Shown piece after piece: positions 44,466-55,734 of a stretch of 64,000 nt of DNA (the first letter of the stretch is position 1; every line of letters starts with the position of its first letter). The position numbers and the translations under genes are program-made. The stretch is taken from NCBI GenBank assembly GCA_951213105.1, contig OX578137.1, forward strand, positions 74,313,104 through 74,377,103, read 5' to 3'. Source of the DNA: Amaurobius ferox. Taxonomy: Eukaryota > Arthropoda > Arachnida > Araneae > Amaurobiidae. The notes beneath the pieces were generated by a model that was given only the letters and a program-made list of their open reading frames with translations, was not told where the DNA came from and searched no databases.

Positions 44466-45445
44466 AATGTCAAACATGTTAACAATGTGGATGCTTATAT
44501 CTCCGAACGTAATAAATAAAAGCGTAAACAATTTAGATGTTTATGTCTTCAAACCAAATAAATAAAATGTAAACAATTTGGATGATTCTATCTCAGAACC
44601 AAATAAATAAAAATGTAAACAATTTGAATGCTTATATCTTCGAAACTAATAAATAAAAGCTTAAATAATTTAGATGCTTATGTCTTCGAACTAAATAAAT
44701 ACAAATATAAACAATTTGGATGCTTATATCTCAGAACCAAATAAATAAAAATGTAAGCAATTTGGATACTTATATCTCCGAAACTAATAAATAAAAGCGT
44801 AAACAATTTAGATGCTTATGTCTTCGAACTAAATAAATACAAATGTAAACAATTTGGATGCTTATGTCTCAGCACCAAATAAATAAAAATGTAAACAACT
44901 TGGATGCTTATATCTCCGAACCTAATAAATAAAAGCGTAAACAATTTAGATGCTTATGTCTTCGAACTAAATAAATACAAATGTAAACAATTTGGATGCT
45001 TATGTCTCAGCACCAAATAAATAAAAATGTAAACAACTTGGATGCTTATATCTCCGAACCTAATAAATAAAAGCGTAAACAATTGAGATGCTTATGTGTC
45101 TTCGAATTAAATAAATAGTACAAATGTAAACAATTTGGATGCTTATATCTCAGAACTAAATAAATATAAATGTAAACAATTTGGATGCTTATATCTCCGA
45201 ATCTAATAAACGAAAATGTAAACAATTTGGGTTCTTATATCTTCGAACCCTATAAATAAATATGTAAACAAGTTGGATGCTTATGTCTTCGAACTTAATA
45301 AATAAAAGTGTAAACAATTTGTGTGCTTATATCTCCGAATCTAATAAATAAGAATGTAAACAATTTGAATGCTTATATCTCTGAACCTAATAAATAAAAT
45401 TGTAAACAACGTGGATGCTTATATCTCCGAATCTAATAAAATTAT
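44466..45445 (+). repeat. 46-bp minisatellite with 138-bp trimeric higher-order repeat
   Basis: About 21 monomers of the form GTAAACAATTTGGATGCTTA-TATCTCCGAACC-TAATAAATAAAA. Monomers fall into three types distinguished by TCTCCGAAC, TCTTCGAAC and TCTCAG(A/C)ACC. The third-type landmark AG(A/C)ACCAAAT occurs at 44595, 44733, 44871 and 45009, exactly 138 bases apart each time. The next is at 45152 after a 5-base insertion. Later monomers lose the strict order. Confidence 0.95.
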
Positions 45446-45930
45446 AAACAGTTTATACTCGTTTTATCAAAAATTGGGTACACTTTTAGAACATGCAAAA
45501 ATAATTTTATTATTTTACTATTTTAAACAATTTTTTATTTTTCCAAAAAAATAAAAAGTTTTTGTCCGAGCGATTTCTCGCTCCACGCTGTTCTTTTTCA
45601 TTTGAAATATCTTCTATACTACAAAAGGAAGAAAAAAAAATCAGCAAAATGTTCAGTAGGAAAACATTTTCTAGATCATTTTTTTTTACAAAGCTCCTAT
45701 AGTTTTAGAATGATCGCTTTGGCAATTCGAAAGAGATTAAACATTTTCTTTTTATTTTTAAAGATTATAATTACTATTTCTCTAAAACTGAAAGTGCTAG
45801 CTATGAAATATAAAGTATTTTTTAATCCTTTGAAATCCTTACAAAAATATATGATTTGATTTTTATCGGATTCTTAGTTATCAAAATGTAGTGATTACAA
45901 TAACGAAGAGTGTCAGTAATTCGAATATAC
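45446..45930. other. Unassigned AT-rich stretch
   Basis: The 85-codon ORF at 45602-45859 is K/F/I-rich and not credible as a gene. Confidence 0.45.
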
Positions 45931-46165
45931 TAATCCTATTAATTGCAGATTTCAACGTAGACGTTAAAAAATCAGAAAATATAATTATTAGACATTAAAC
46001 AGACGTTGATTAATTTAAAACTTGCTAAAAAAAATCTACGCATGAACAAACATTTATAGACCTGATATTCGCTTATAATTTTGAAAGATTAAGTTGTTTT
46101 AAATCTGTATCTTATTCTAGTTACCATAGGTCCATATTATCTGCTATAAACAAAATAGGCAGTAG
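45931..46165 (+). pseudogene. Decayed LINE endonuclease fragment
   Basis: The frame from 45931 translates LILLIADFNVDV, comparable to the hydrophobic-GDFN core of exonuclease/endonuclease/phosphatase domains. After stops, 46040-46165 gives THEQTFIDLIFAYNF and SYSSYHRSILSAI, comparable to the T-x-IDLVF and S-(D/Y)H-P terminal motifs of LINE endonucleases. The spacing is right for the end of that domain. Stops and frame change make it inactive. Confidence 0.5.
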
Positions 46166-47160
46166 CTCCAATCCGATGGAATCAACATGGTTTTGCATAA
46201 ATAACATTTAGAAATATAAAACTCAACTTTTGTAATATCGAAAAAAATCAGAACTCTATCCAAAATCTGCACATATAAGGCTTTCAAAGAGTTCTGAATT
46301 CTGGCTTACTCTTTATAGCTATCACTTTTAGCTTTCAAGACATTAAAGCACTACAACCTTGAAAAACGAAAAAAAAATTCTTGAAAAGACGAGTACTCGA
46401 AAACTCTGAAATTTTATTAAAAAATATAAATTTATTTAGAAACTGAATTTCTTCATCCATATTTTTGTCGCTTACTATTTGTATTTATATTTTATGATTT
46501 CAAAGATATTTCGAGTTAAATACACTAGCATACACTTCTATAGCTTTCAAAAAGCTCCAAATTCTGCTTTTTGTTCAAAATTAGCTCTTTTAACTTTTGT
46601 GATATAAGCATTACAAACTTGGAAAACAGAAAATTTTCAATCTTCAACGTGACAAAACGGTTACTAGAAAACTATAAGAACTTTTTATAATAATAAATAT
46701 AGATTTTATTACTAAATTTTTAGTACCCATTTTTGTCGTTTACTATTTATATCTATTTTATAGTTTACTATACATTTCGAGTGAAAGTTAGAAAAATGAA
46801 AAAAAAAAGACGCGCTCGGAAACTTTCTTTGAAAAAAAAGTTTTGAATATTAAAACTGTTTTCACATATGCATATAATATGGAGCCTATTTTTTACAGGA
46901 TGGAGCAGGATTTTTAACAGGATATTTTTCACAGGATGGATTTTATTATGGAGCCTATCATTTACATTTTTATCTATTAAACTCGGGGGTATAAGAGTCA
47001 AAATTATTTACATTTTTCGTAACATTCCTTTTTTTCTCAAGAGACACCCCAACCATAGATGTTATTCACATTAAAACAAATGAAACTGAGAACAACTAAT
47101 AAACGTAAAAACAACTTGGACATATACGAGTATGACCCACGCACAATATATCCTTCCCCA
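46166..47160. other. Unassigned AT-rich stretch
   Basis: A weak internal similarity exists between about 46250-46510 and 46540-46770 (GCTTTCAA(A/G)GA, ATTACTA/CTTACTATTTGTAT, TTTTGTCG(C/T)TTACTATTT). This could be a ~290-bp diverged duplication. Nothing coding. Confidence 0.4.
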
Positions 47161-47452
47161 TTAATAAAATCTGATGAGGGCAGCACATAAATTTCTCTAC
47201 ATAATGCAATGACTGTGCTTCTTTCACAGCTAAATAATGATGTACAAGATCCATGGCACAGGGTTACGTTGAAAAGTTTACAAGAGTCACACTGACATTT
47301 TTGAGACAGGGGTAGACGGTAGCGCTAGAAAATAATTTGGGGCGGATATTTAAATTTGAACTTTTTTATGTCTGCAGATGATAATTTGTGACAACAGTTA
47401 GAATTTAGCTATCGTAGAATAAATTTTGAGAGAAAAGAAATTGGAGTTGATG

Positions 47453-48405
47453 CGAGAGCATTATCAAGCTATGATTTTCTGTGATTTTAAAGTGGAGCAA
47501 AATCAGGAAGAATATCTCAAACGTCTACAATTGGTATATGGAAAAGATGCTCCATCTCGTGACACTGTTTTCAGATAGTTTACAAAGTTTAGAAGCGGTT
47601 GAAATTCTCTCCTCGATGAAGAACACTCAGGAAGACCTTTGTCAGCTGTAGTCCCAGAAAATGTATCGGCCATTCGAAAAATGTTAATCGATTATTAATG
47701 GATGTACCTACCAAATGATACAGAAAGAACTTAACATTGCATCCGCAGTTATACATAAAATTATTCATGAAGAACTGCATATGAAAATATTAGTTTTTAG
47801 TTAGATCCCCCATAATTTAACAGAAGACCAAAAAGCGGAGCGTGTCAGAATCAGTATACATATAAAGAAACTCTAAAATTACTTAATGATGGTAGACACC
47901 GCATTATTTCTAAAGTCATAACTGGTAATGATTTTTGACGTTCCAACGCGTCAAGAAAGTGAAGTATGAGTCTTTGAAGATGACCCCAAACCAGCAATGG
48001 TGAAAAGACAACGAGCAATGAAAAAAGTAATGTATGCTGTGTTCTTCAGAAGTACAGGTCTAGTCAAAGCTATAACGCTAGAGGGACAGAAGACAGTTGC
48101 AGCTAACTAGTAGACCACTAAGTGTCTTCCAAAAGGAAGTACAAAGGCCAAAAGGAAGTACAAAAGGAAGTACAAAAGGAAGTACAAAGGAAGTACAAAG
48201 TGCTAAGTGTCTTCCAAAGGAAGTACAAAGGAAGGAAATGACTAAGTGTCTTCAGGAAGTGAATGTTAGGGGACACATGCTTCACCATAACAATGCATCT
48301 TCTCATTCAGCAAGAATGGCAGTCGAATTTCTTGAACAAAGAAACATCAAAGTAATAGAACATCCACCCTATTCTCCTGATCATGTTACATGTTACTTTT
48401 GACTA
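47453..48405 (+). pseudogene. Dead mariner-family transposase
   Basis: Translated pieces in order: MREHYQAMIFCDFKVEQ and DTVFR-stop-FTKFRSG (N-terminal helix-turn-helix region), then LLDEEHSGRPL (the D-E--GRP linker), LTEDQKAERVRISI (second half of the DNA-binding part), VTGNDF (first catalytic block), MLHHNNASSHSARM (second block) and EHPPYSPDHVTCYF (third block). Mariner transposases use a D,D34D triad. Here the second aspartate position reads N and the final one Y. Multiple stops and shifts occur. A repeat expansion sits inside it and the 3' end is cut by an R1 hairpin at 48411. Terminal inverted repeats were not found. Confidence 0.85.
48125..48240 (+). repeat. GGAAGTACAAA minisatellite within the mariner remnant
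   Basis: Units of 12-13 bases (AGGAAGTACAAA, some with extra A or GGCCAA) repeat about seven times. Partial larger repeats of AAGTGTCTTCCAAAGGAAGT also occur. In translation it expands the KCLP-KEVQ region of the transposase (KGSTKGSTKGSTK). It arose from sequence already in the gene. Confidence 0.9.
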
Positions 48406-48410
48406 TTTTT

Positions 48411-48530
48411 ACTTTCCTTATATACATAATGTATAAGGAAAGTATTGTGACGGGGTCGAAAATTCGAATTCGAGTTTTCGACGGGAGAGCACGTTTTAAG
48501 CATCCCTGATCACGAATCAAACATTTTTCA
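48411..48530 (-). mobile_element. R1 3' end, minus orientation, nested
   Basis: Terminal hairpin ACTTTCCTTATATACATAA/GTATAAGGAAAGT, then GACGGGGTCGAAAATTCGAA and ACGAATCAAACATTTTT, nearly identical to 8104-8220. It stops before the microsatellite. The near identity to 8104-8220 suggests it is younger than the mariner it truncates. Confidence 0.8.
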
Positions 48531-49384
48531 CAACATGTAAACACATCACAACATGTAAAAATATTTCAAAGTACTCAATTAATTTATATTTACGCAAATC
48601 TAACTTGACAATTGGAAATATTACTAGCATCTGCTGAGCAATATAGACCATGTATTAAAATAGTAATTATTAATTCATTGATTTGGAGTAACTTTGGTGC
48701 TATTTTTGCCAATTTGACGGTATTTCAGTCAATTTGGCACTACTCAATATTTACAAAATGTCGCCAAGTTAGCAACATTTCACTAAATTATTCGCCAAAA
48801 TCGCCATATGTTACATATTTCATAATATTTTACTACCTTTTAATTTTATGTAATTGTTTGGATAAATTTATTTGAAAAAAATATGTAATATCTCGGAAAC
48901 GGATTAAGCTAGCATTCTAAAGATTTTGTCATTCAATTTATAATAAAAAAATTACGCTTAAAATGATAATGTATTTTCTAACGTTTTTAAATGTTATGAT
49001 TTTTTTCAAAAATTCATTCGAAAGTTAGGGGGCTTCCAAAAATTCGACTGTGTTTCGAATGAAAATGGTTCCAGTAATCAGTAATTGTAATAATTGCATC
49101 AAATATATTTTCAAAACGCTTCATTCGTTCATGAGATATCACTTCCACAGACTCACGGGCATTTAGCCTAACATACATGCACACACACACATACGCACAC
49201 TAATACACACACATAGAGACATCAACTCAAAAACGTTGATTCGAGTTCGGGGATGCTTAAAACATACTCTTCCGTCGAACACTCGAATTTAAATTTTCTA
49301 TTCCATCACCATACTTTACCTTTACATCAAACTCATGTATGTAGAGACAGTAATAAGAAGAAACAGGTGTTTAATTTTCTAATA

Positions 49385-50880
49385 AACTTGACACAGGCTG
49401 TGGGCTGAAATAGTGTTTTAGTCCATTTATATGTAGTTGTCATTTGCGGTGCCAACATAGATACAATTTTGTTCATTTCAGTAGGTTAAAATAGCTTCAG
49501 AGTCCATTTAAATGTAGTTAACAAGCAGTCTCGTGTGCTAACATTTGTTCATTCATTCCTTTACAAATTTTAGAACGCTTTTTACTTTCCCTGCAATACA
49601 TGATAATGTATAGGGAAAGTATTGGAATCATACCGAAAATCACAACTCGAGTTTTCGACGGATCTATACGTTTCGAAATCTCTAGAATAAGAAAAAACTA
49701 TTTTTAGCGTGACGTCTGTGTGTTTGTCAGTGCGTGTGTCTATCTGTCTGTCTGTGCAATGTATGTATTCACTCTAACTCAAAAACTAATGGACCGAATT
49801 TCGTAAAATTTGGTAGGTGGTGATCAGTACCTAGCTGAGACCCTGGTGTTTTGGGTAGGATTGGTAAAAACAGAACCTACCTTTTTTTGCGAAATAGCCC
49901 ATAAAAATTTCATATATTCACTCTAGATAAAATACTAATTGACCAAATTTCACAAAATTTGGTAAATAAGTTACTTGTAGGATACTCTGGTGCTGATTAG
50001 ATTTTGGTACGATTCGGAAAAGAACAAGCTGCCTTTTTTTACGAAATGACCCGCTAAAATCGTCAAAATCTAAAAAGAAAGCCTAAGTAGTGTATGTTCA
50101 AATGTATCAATTAAATTCTCGTTTTATACGCAATTTTTGACGAGGAAGAAAATGTAACACACTTCATTATACTTTAGGACTAACCGTTCTCAAGATATTT
50201 GAGATTTCTTGCATTTTTGTTACGCCGATTTCGGAAAAATGTCCAATTACCAAATAGAAACAAAAATTGAATTAAAAATGCAAATTTTGTGTTATTTAGT
50301 GCAATTAAACGCAATCTAATGAATTATTAAAATAATAAAGAAAATATGAATTTGAGTCTGCAGGGAAAGTCATGTGCTGTCCACATCATAATTTTATTTA
50401 ATGATTTCATTCTTTTAATTCAGCAAGCTAAAACAGAGCCTTTGTTGTAGTTCTAAATGCAGTTTGCAGTCATTTGCAGTACCAATATTTGTAAATGTTT
50501 AATTTAGCAAGCTAAAATAGCATCTCAGTCCATCTAAATGCAGTTTACAGTCAGTTGTAGCGCAATAATTTTAGATTAATTATTTCAATTCAGAAACGTC
50601 TAGTCTAACGTCTTAGATATAACGTCTTAGATAACGTCTTAGTCTAACTGCATTTCACAATAACTTGTAGTACCAATATTTGTAAATTAATTGCGTTATT
50701 TCAACAGACTTAATTAACGTCCAAGTCCATTTAAATAGAGTTTACAGTCATTTAAAATGCCAACATCTGTAATTTATTTGTTTTGATTCAGCAGGCTGAA
50801 TTAAAGTCATTGTCCGCATAAATGTAATTTACAGATATTTATAATGACGAATTTTGAAAAATTATTGTTTCAGATTAGCA
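49385..50880 (+). repeat. ~80-95-bp tandem repeat array interrupted by R1
   Basis: A unit with CAG(C/T)AGGCT-AAATAG, AGTCCATTTAAATG(C/T)AG, TTTACAGTCATTTG and TGCCAATATTTGTAAATTAATT recurs about seven times: 49421, 49501, then after the R1 copy near 50440, 50527, 50641, 50731 and 50811. A short ACGTCTTAGAT(AT)A sub-repeat lies near 50595-50645. Confidence 0.78.
49585..50398 (-). mobile_element. R1 element, subfamily B, minus orientation
   Basis: The left end is the hairpin ACTTTCCCTGCAATACATGA...GTATAGGGAAAGT. The right end complements TATGATGTGGACAGCACATG + ACTTTCCCTGCAG. The GT/TCTG tract lies at 49718-49760. It contains the internal GGTGCTGATTAGATTTTGG block, the same as in the 21-22 kb and 55 kb copies. 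About 810 bp, non-coding. Confidence 0.82.
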
Positions 50881-50984
50881 TTTTCCGAGTAGCTACATTT
50901 TGTACGAATTTTGTTTTATTAAGCAACACTGCATTTTCGAATTCCTCATCGAGCTCATCAATTTGCGGAACACTTAGAAAAGTA

Positions 50985-51650
50985 AAAAAATCTGATACTA
51001 GATAATGCAATGAATTTCTTCCTGCAGAGTAAAAAAATGATGTATATGATCTACGGCATAGTGTTTTTAATGTAGAGTTAGTTGTACATTTCGCGCTTCT
51101 CCGGATAACAATATGTTGTTGTTGTTGAGACCCAGACCGTCCGACCTACCAGAAAGGGGATGACAATATGTGAAAGTTCGAAGTACCGAATTGACTTATA
51201 TTTTACGCAGCTCTAAATTAATAATTATCAATATTGATAGCATATACAATAAGGAATATAGTCTATATATTAAAATATTTTTTAAATAATTCATCAATTT
51301 GGCGTCATTTTTGCAATTTTAACGATATTTTCTTCTATCTGGGGGTGAAATATCGACAATTTGGAAATATTTCGTTAAATAAGTCGCCAAGTTAGCCAAA
51401 TTTATTGACAAACTTTACAGATAAACGGAGATAAAAGCCTTTTTCATATATAGAAAACTGTTAGTGAATTGTTCGGCGTCAAAATACAAACCATTACAGA
51501 AAGTATATTTTCTCATGAATGGAACGAACTAGATCCACGAGAATAATGGTAACAAATTTACTGTGTAATATTACATATGGAAGTGTACATATTTCGCAAT
51601 AGTTAATACATTTCATAATTGTATCCATATATTTATGGTTAATGGATACA
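50985..51650 (+). mobile_element. R1 element, long-interior fragment
   Basis: AATCTGATACTAGATAATGC at the start lacks the AGCACATGACTTTCC part. Then GATGTATATGATCTACGGCA, AATTATCAATATTGATAGCA, GTCGCCAAGTTAGCC and a TAGATCCACGAGAATAATGG block follow in R1 order. The copy ends before the CA tract. Confidence 0.68.
51116..51162 (-). mobile_element. Very short SINE 3' end
   Basis: A 47-bp minus-strand piece (CTTTCTGGTAGGTCGGACGG, TCTGGGTCTCAAC, (AAC)n) flanked by ACAATATG on both sides (51108-51115 and 51163-51170), an 8-bp duplication within R1. It covers the same SINE segment as 10819-10864. Confidence 0.85.
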
Positions 51651-51769
51651 AAAAATATATTTAATAGGATAAATTATACGAAAATCATCAGTTTTGTTCG
51701 CACAATTTATTTAATTTAATTACTAAATAACATGATATAGTTTTCTTTAACTAAAGTTTCAAAGAAAAA

Positions 51770-52170
51770 CGTCTTTACAGCGTTATATCTATAGAAGGTT
51801 TTAACTTTGCGTTTTTATTAATATCTTCACAACCCTTGGGCCTAGAAACTTGAAACATGAACAATATTAGCCACAGTGAAGTAGAGAATAACTCTACAAA
51901 ATTTAAAAATGTCCGTTAAAAACTGCGAATTTGTCTAAGGGAAAAATATTCTTTCAATTTCATATATATTTATATATATATATATATATATATATACTAG
52001 AACCGATTATCCAGCATCCTAAATAAGTCTCCGCTATTTAAATAATACAGATACAAATAACACCACTCAATTTTTGAATCTCCTGTTTTGAACAAAAATC
52101 ATTTTCACGCTCAGTTTCTTCCATGCTCAGCCATGCCAATCGCGCAACGCAATTCAATAAAGGCTATATA
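51770..52170 (+). repeat. Dispersed repeat R4, fullest copy, with TA tract
   Basis: Contains both R4 parts: TATTAATATCTTCACAACCC...TAGAAACTTGAAAC, then a (TA)n at 51965-51996, then ACCGATTATCCAGCATCCTA, AAATAATACAGATACAAATA, CATGCCAATCGCGCAAC. Confidence 0.6.
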
Positions 52171-52574
52171 CGAGTAAATACATCTAGTTGTGATGTCATG
52201 AAGACAAGTAAACGTATTTCAAATCTGGCTTTCGAATGGAAAATCGTGGTTTTTATAGACCAATTTAAAATCCATTTAAAATTCTGGAAAAAAAGTAATT
52301 AAAAATAATTTTTTAGAAGGCAAAACTATCCCTCCGTATTTAAGCATAACATTTGTGATTTTAAATGCATATTCTATAAGATGTAAAATGTCGAATATGA
52401 AGGATATTCTTTTCACTTTTTAATATTTAAAAGTCCTGTGCCCCACCCCACCACTAAACGGGTCCAAACAAATTATATTTTCAACTAATCTAAGAATGTT
52501 CATATATGCAGAAATGATCATGTATATTATTCATGTGTAAACACATTATTAAACATCTTACTAATTATTATTTA

Positions 52575-52830
52575 ATCTCTTTGTACAATTGCCCGTTATT
52601 CATCCCATCCACAACAAAGCCCAGAACGCACGCAGATTTATCAATGCATGTTTCAAAACGAAGTGTCGACTTTCATTCATCGTTTATCACCACCTCTTTG
52701 TGCCCTCGGAATAAATTATCACAGCTAGCCACAGTATGATTTATTATTGCGAATCAAAACAGTGGTTAAAGTCTGCACAAATAAGATAATCGAACTAATT
52801 ATCAAGCACCGAAAACGCACAATGACCATC
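52575..52830 (+). repeat. Dispersed repeat R5, copy 4
   Basis: TTATTCATCCCATCCACAAC, ACGCACGCAGATTTATC, TTCATCGTTTATCACCACCT, AATTATCACAGCTAGCC and AAGATAATCGAACTAATTAT. R4 lies just upstream, as at 38.1-38.6 kb where the two are also adjacent (order reversed), so they may be parts of one element. Confidence 0.6.
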
Positions 52831-52917
52831 GACGGAATACTAGATTGTCTTATTCATACAATTATGAAATTGCGAAACTCAGGAGTATTATCTCAATTCA
52901 GCTATCTATAAAAAAAT

Positions 52918-53852
52918 CTGATGTGGGCAGCACATGACCTTCCTTATATAATGCAATGAATTTAATACTTTTACAGTAAAAAAAAATAAGTTATTCTTAC
53001 AGTAGATATTTATATTCTTTCCAAGATATTGAATTTTCGTCAATTAGTCGTCATTTTCATTGATTTAAGGTCATTTTTATCCATTTGGCGAGATTTTCGT
53101 TAATTGGAAACATTTCAAAAGTCGCCAAGTTGGCGACATTCCACTAAGTTTCTAGCCAAAATCTTGCCAAACGTTATGGACGGAGAAATAAAGTTATTCT
53201 TATAGCAGATAAATAACTATTGGCATTCAAATACAAAAGTATTACCCAAAGTATCTTTTCTCTTGAAGGGATCCAGCTGGATCCACGAGAATAATGTCAC
53301 CAAATTTATCGCATGATATTACATATGAAAAGTGAGCATATTTCTCAACAGTTAATATTTTTTTTAATTTATGGGATTTTTTTATAAATATATTTGAAAA
53401 ATGTGCAATATCTCAAGAACAGTTTATGCTAGCGTTCTAAAGTTTATGTCAATCGCTTTCTAAGGAAAAATTACATAAGACATATCCATTTGCGTAACTG
53501 TATTAAAGCTTTTAATTTTTTGATGATTTTTTCAAAATTTCACTCGGAACTTTAGGAGGATTCTGAACATTTGATTGTGTTTAAGAACGATAGGCTTCTT
53601 GTATTGATGAATTATAATTTTTGTACCAAATTTCATTTGAATCGCTCCATTCGTTCGTGAGATATTGTCTCCACAGACTCTCTCACACACTCACACACAC
53701 ACAAACAGACAGAGAGACATCACCTCAAAAATATTCGATTCGTGATCAAGGATACTTGAAACGTGCTCTCCCGTCGAAAACTCAAATTCGAATTTTCGAC
53801 CCCGTCCCAATATTTTCCTTATACATTATACTATGTATATATGGAAAGTAAC
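52918..53852 (+). mobile_element. R1 element, subfamily A, near full length
   Basis: TCTGATGTGGGCAGCACATG at 52918 is followed by ACCTTCCTTATATAATGCAA. Then come GTCGCCAAGTTGGCGACATT (53122), a CAATATCTCAAGAACAG block, a short CA tract (53685-53703), TCGAAAACTCAAATTCGAAT, TTTCGACCCCGTCCC and the hairpin ending ATGTATATATGGAAAGT. The 76-codon ORF at 53621-53851 is part of the repeat. Confidence 0.8.
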
Positions 53853-53929
53853 TAGAGTAGATATCAGCAAAACACTGAAGCAATTGTTGTCGTAAAACCG
53901 AGAAATACATATTCAGGGTATCCTTTCCA

Positions 53930-54002
53930 CGTCGATTTCAAAGGAAATGAAATTGCTGGCAACGGCCAAAAGATGGTTGCAAACGAGGGGGAGATCCTAA
54001 AA
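53930..54002 (+). pseudogene. RNase H-like fragment
   Basis: One frame gives YPFHVDFKGNEIAGNG followed by KMVANEGE. LINE and retroelement RNase H domains end with a W-P-HV-x-x-GNE-AD-LAK motif, and this is a recognisable decayed version. It is only about 70 bp, wedged between two R1 3' ends. Confidence 0.45.
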
Positions 54003-54034
54003 CATATATTGGCATCAAAATTCCGAAATAAAAT

Positions 54035-54082
54035 ATTTTCGTGAAATCAATACTTTCTCTATACTATATTCTATATGAGAAA
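54035..54082 (+). mobile_element. Isolated R1 3' hairpin
   Basis: CAATACTTTCTCTATACTAT...ATATGAGAAAGTA has the R1 terminal hairpin layout, with arm sequence changed to CTTTCTC/GAGAAAG on both sides. Confidence 0.6.
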
Positions 54083-54947
54083 GTAAAAATAAATAATACT
54101 TCTTATCTAACTAAAATTTTTGCTTTTGAAATTAAACTTACCAAATGTAAATTTTTGCACCAGAAAAAAAGAAAATATATTTTTTTTCTGAATTTGTGTC
54201 AGATTTAAGTTATTCTAACTAGAAAATCGTTTGGAATCAACAAAACCATTTCCAAGACATATGGCACTCTTTTAAACCAAATATTTACCAATATATCAGA
54301 AATCTCATTCAACACCGTAGTTTCTTCCTCATTTTCCATACGATTCCTTAAAGCAAATGTTCGAATTTTCACACTGCAAAAAATAACATTCCAAAAAGCA
54401 AACAATTGCGAAGCAGATTTGACAATCTAGCATTTCGTCCTAATAAACATTCATGAGGTGATTAAATCAAAGCACTTAGAAATGCCAGAAAGGCTGACAG
54501 AATCGCCGAACCGGAGCTGTTTATCCATGGTGAAGTTTTTAGACAGTTCCAAAAAAGAACGTTTCCAAAAAGAAAACATCTATTCACGGCTTGAATATAT
54601 TTTTTTTAACCTATAAAACATGAAACAATTCTTTTGCGTCATTCTGTTTTTTTATCTCATTTTACCTTACTTTATTAAACTTCCTATAATACATAAAACA
54701 TATATAAAGCAAGTGTCAGATTGGAGTCAGCATTTGCCATTTGAGTTTTCGGTGGAGTTGAAGATTGTGAGCAATCCAGAACTGGAATCAAAACTTTTCG
54801 CTTAATGCTTGTGTGTGTGTCTGTCTGTACAATGATCATCTCAACTCCACTGTTACCTATAAATCTATTGTGATCCATCCGACCAAATTTAATAAATTAT
54901 GGTATCTTAGGGTAAGATTTTCTCTGTTCTCTTTATATTAATTTTAA
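54083..54947. other. Unassigned stretch
   Basis: No supported gene. The part near 54720-54900 (ACTGGAATCAAAACTTTTCG, GTGTGTGTGTCTGTCTGTAC, CCGACCAAATTTAATAAAT) resembles R1 subfamily B interior and may be a scrap of it. Confidence 0.4.
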
Positions 54948-55734
54948 AAAATCTGATGTAAGCAGCACATGACTTTCCCTGCAAACTTATATTAACGTTC
55001 TCTTTATTTTAATTAAATTTATTTCACTTTTATTCAATTTTCGTTCTCATTCGGTAATCGGGCTTATTTTCAAAGGTGGTGTAGGGAAAGTACGAAAAAC
55101 TAAAATATCTCTAGAACGGCTAGTCCTAGTGTAATGGGATTGGTTTTATTCTTTTCTTCATTAAAAATGACGCATTAAACACGCATTTAATGGATGTATT
55201 TGAGCATACGTAGCTTTTTAGTTTAGATTTTGACAATTTTTGCGGGCCATTCTTCAAAAACAGGCAGGTTATTTTTTTCTGAATCGTTCCAAAATCTAAT
55301 CAGCACCAGGGTGACCTATGCGTGACTCATCTACCGAATTTTGTGAAATTCGGTCCATTAGTTTTTCAGCTAGAGTGGATACAATCTTTTGCGGGCCATT
55401 TCGCAAAAAAGGCGGGTTCTTTTATTCCGAATCGTACCCAAAACTAATCAGCACCAGCCCCGGCCACAAGTGACTTACAAAATTTAGTGAAACTCGGTCC
55501 ATTAGTTTTTTAGTTAGAGTGGATACAAAATCTGCACAGACAGACAGACACACAGACAGACAGACACACAGACACACAGACACACACACAGACGTCACGC
55601 TAAAAATGGTTTTTTCATATTCTAGAGGTCTCGAAACGTGTAGATCCGTCGAAAACTCGAGTTGCGATTTTCGGCATGATTCCAATACTTTCCCTATACA
55701 TTACCATGTATTGCAGGGAAAGTAAAAATTTAGC
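54948..55734 (+). mobile_element. R1 element, subfamily B, plus orientation
   Basis: TCTGATGTAAGCAGCACATG + ACTTTCCCTGCAAAC at the 5' end and ATTACCATGTATTGCAGGGA-AAGT at the 3' end. The 12-base arms ACTTTCCCTGCA and TGCAGGGAAAGT are perfect complements. The CA/CAGA tract is at 55536-55592. CAGCACCAGGGTGACC-type blocks are the complement of those at 49.8-50.0 kb. Confidence 0.85.

Larger units (their letters stand above)
47161..49330 (+). mobile_element. R1 element (long form) split by nested insertions
   Basis: The 5' end TCTGATGAGGGCAGCACATA at 47170 is followed by ATAATGCAATGA and AAGATCCATGGCACAGGG. R1 interior resumes near 48531 (CACAACATGTAAA...AGTACTCAATTAATTTATAT, GTCGCCAAGTTAGCAACATT) and runs through a CA tract (49179-49212) to a decayed end near 49330. 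The gap between holds a mariner remnant and a second R1 end, so the block records at least two later insertions. Confidence 0.68.

Noticed and set aside
44466..45445. CRISPR-like array of 46-bp repeats
   Set aside because: There are no unique spacers. The monomers are contiguous and diverged with a trimeric order, and the context is eukaryotic. It is a minisatellite.
54205..54405. 66-codon minus-strand ORF with ordinary amino-acid composition
   Set aside because: No domain recognised, length within chance expectation, and no conserved neighbour.
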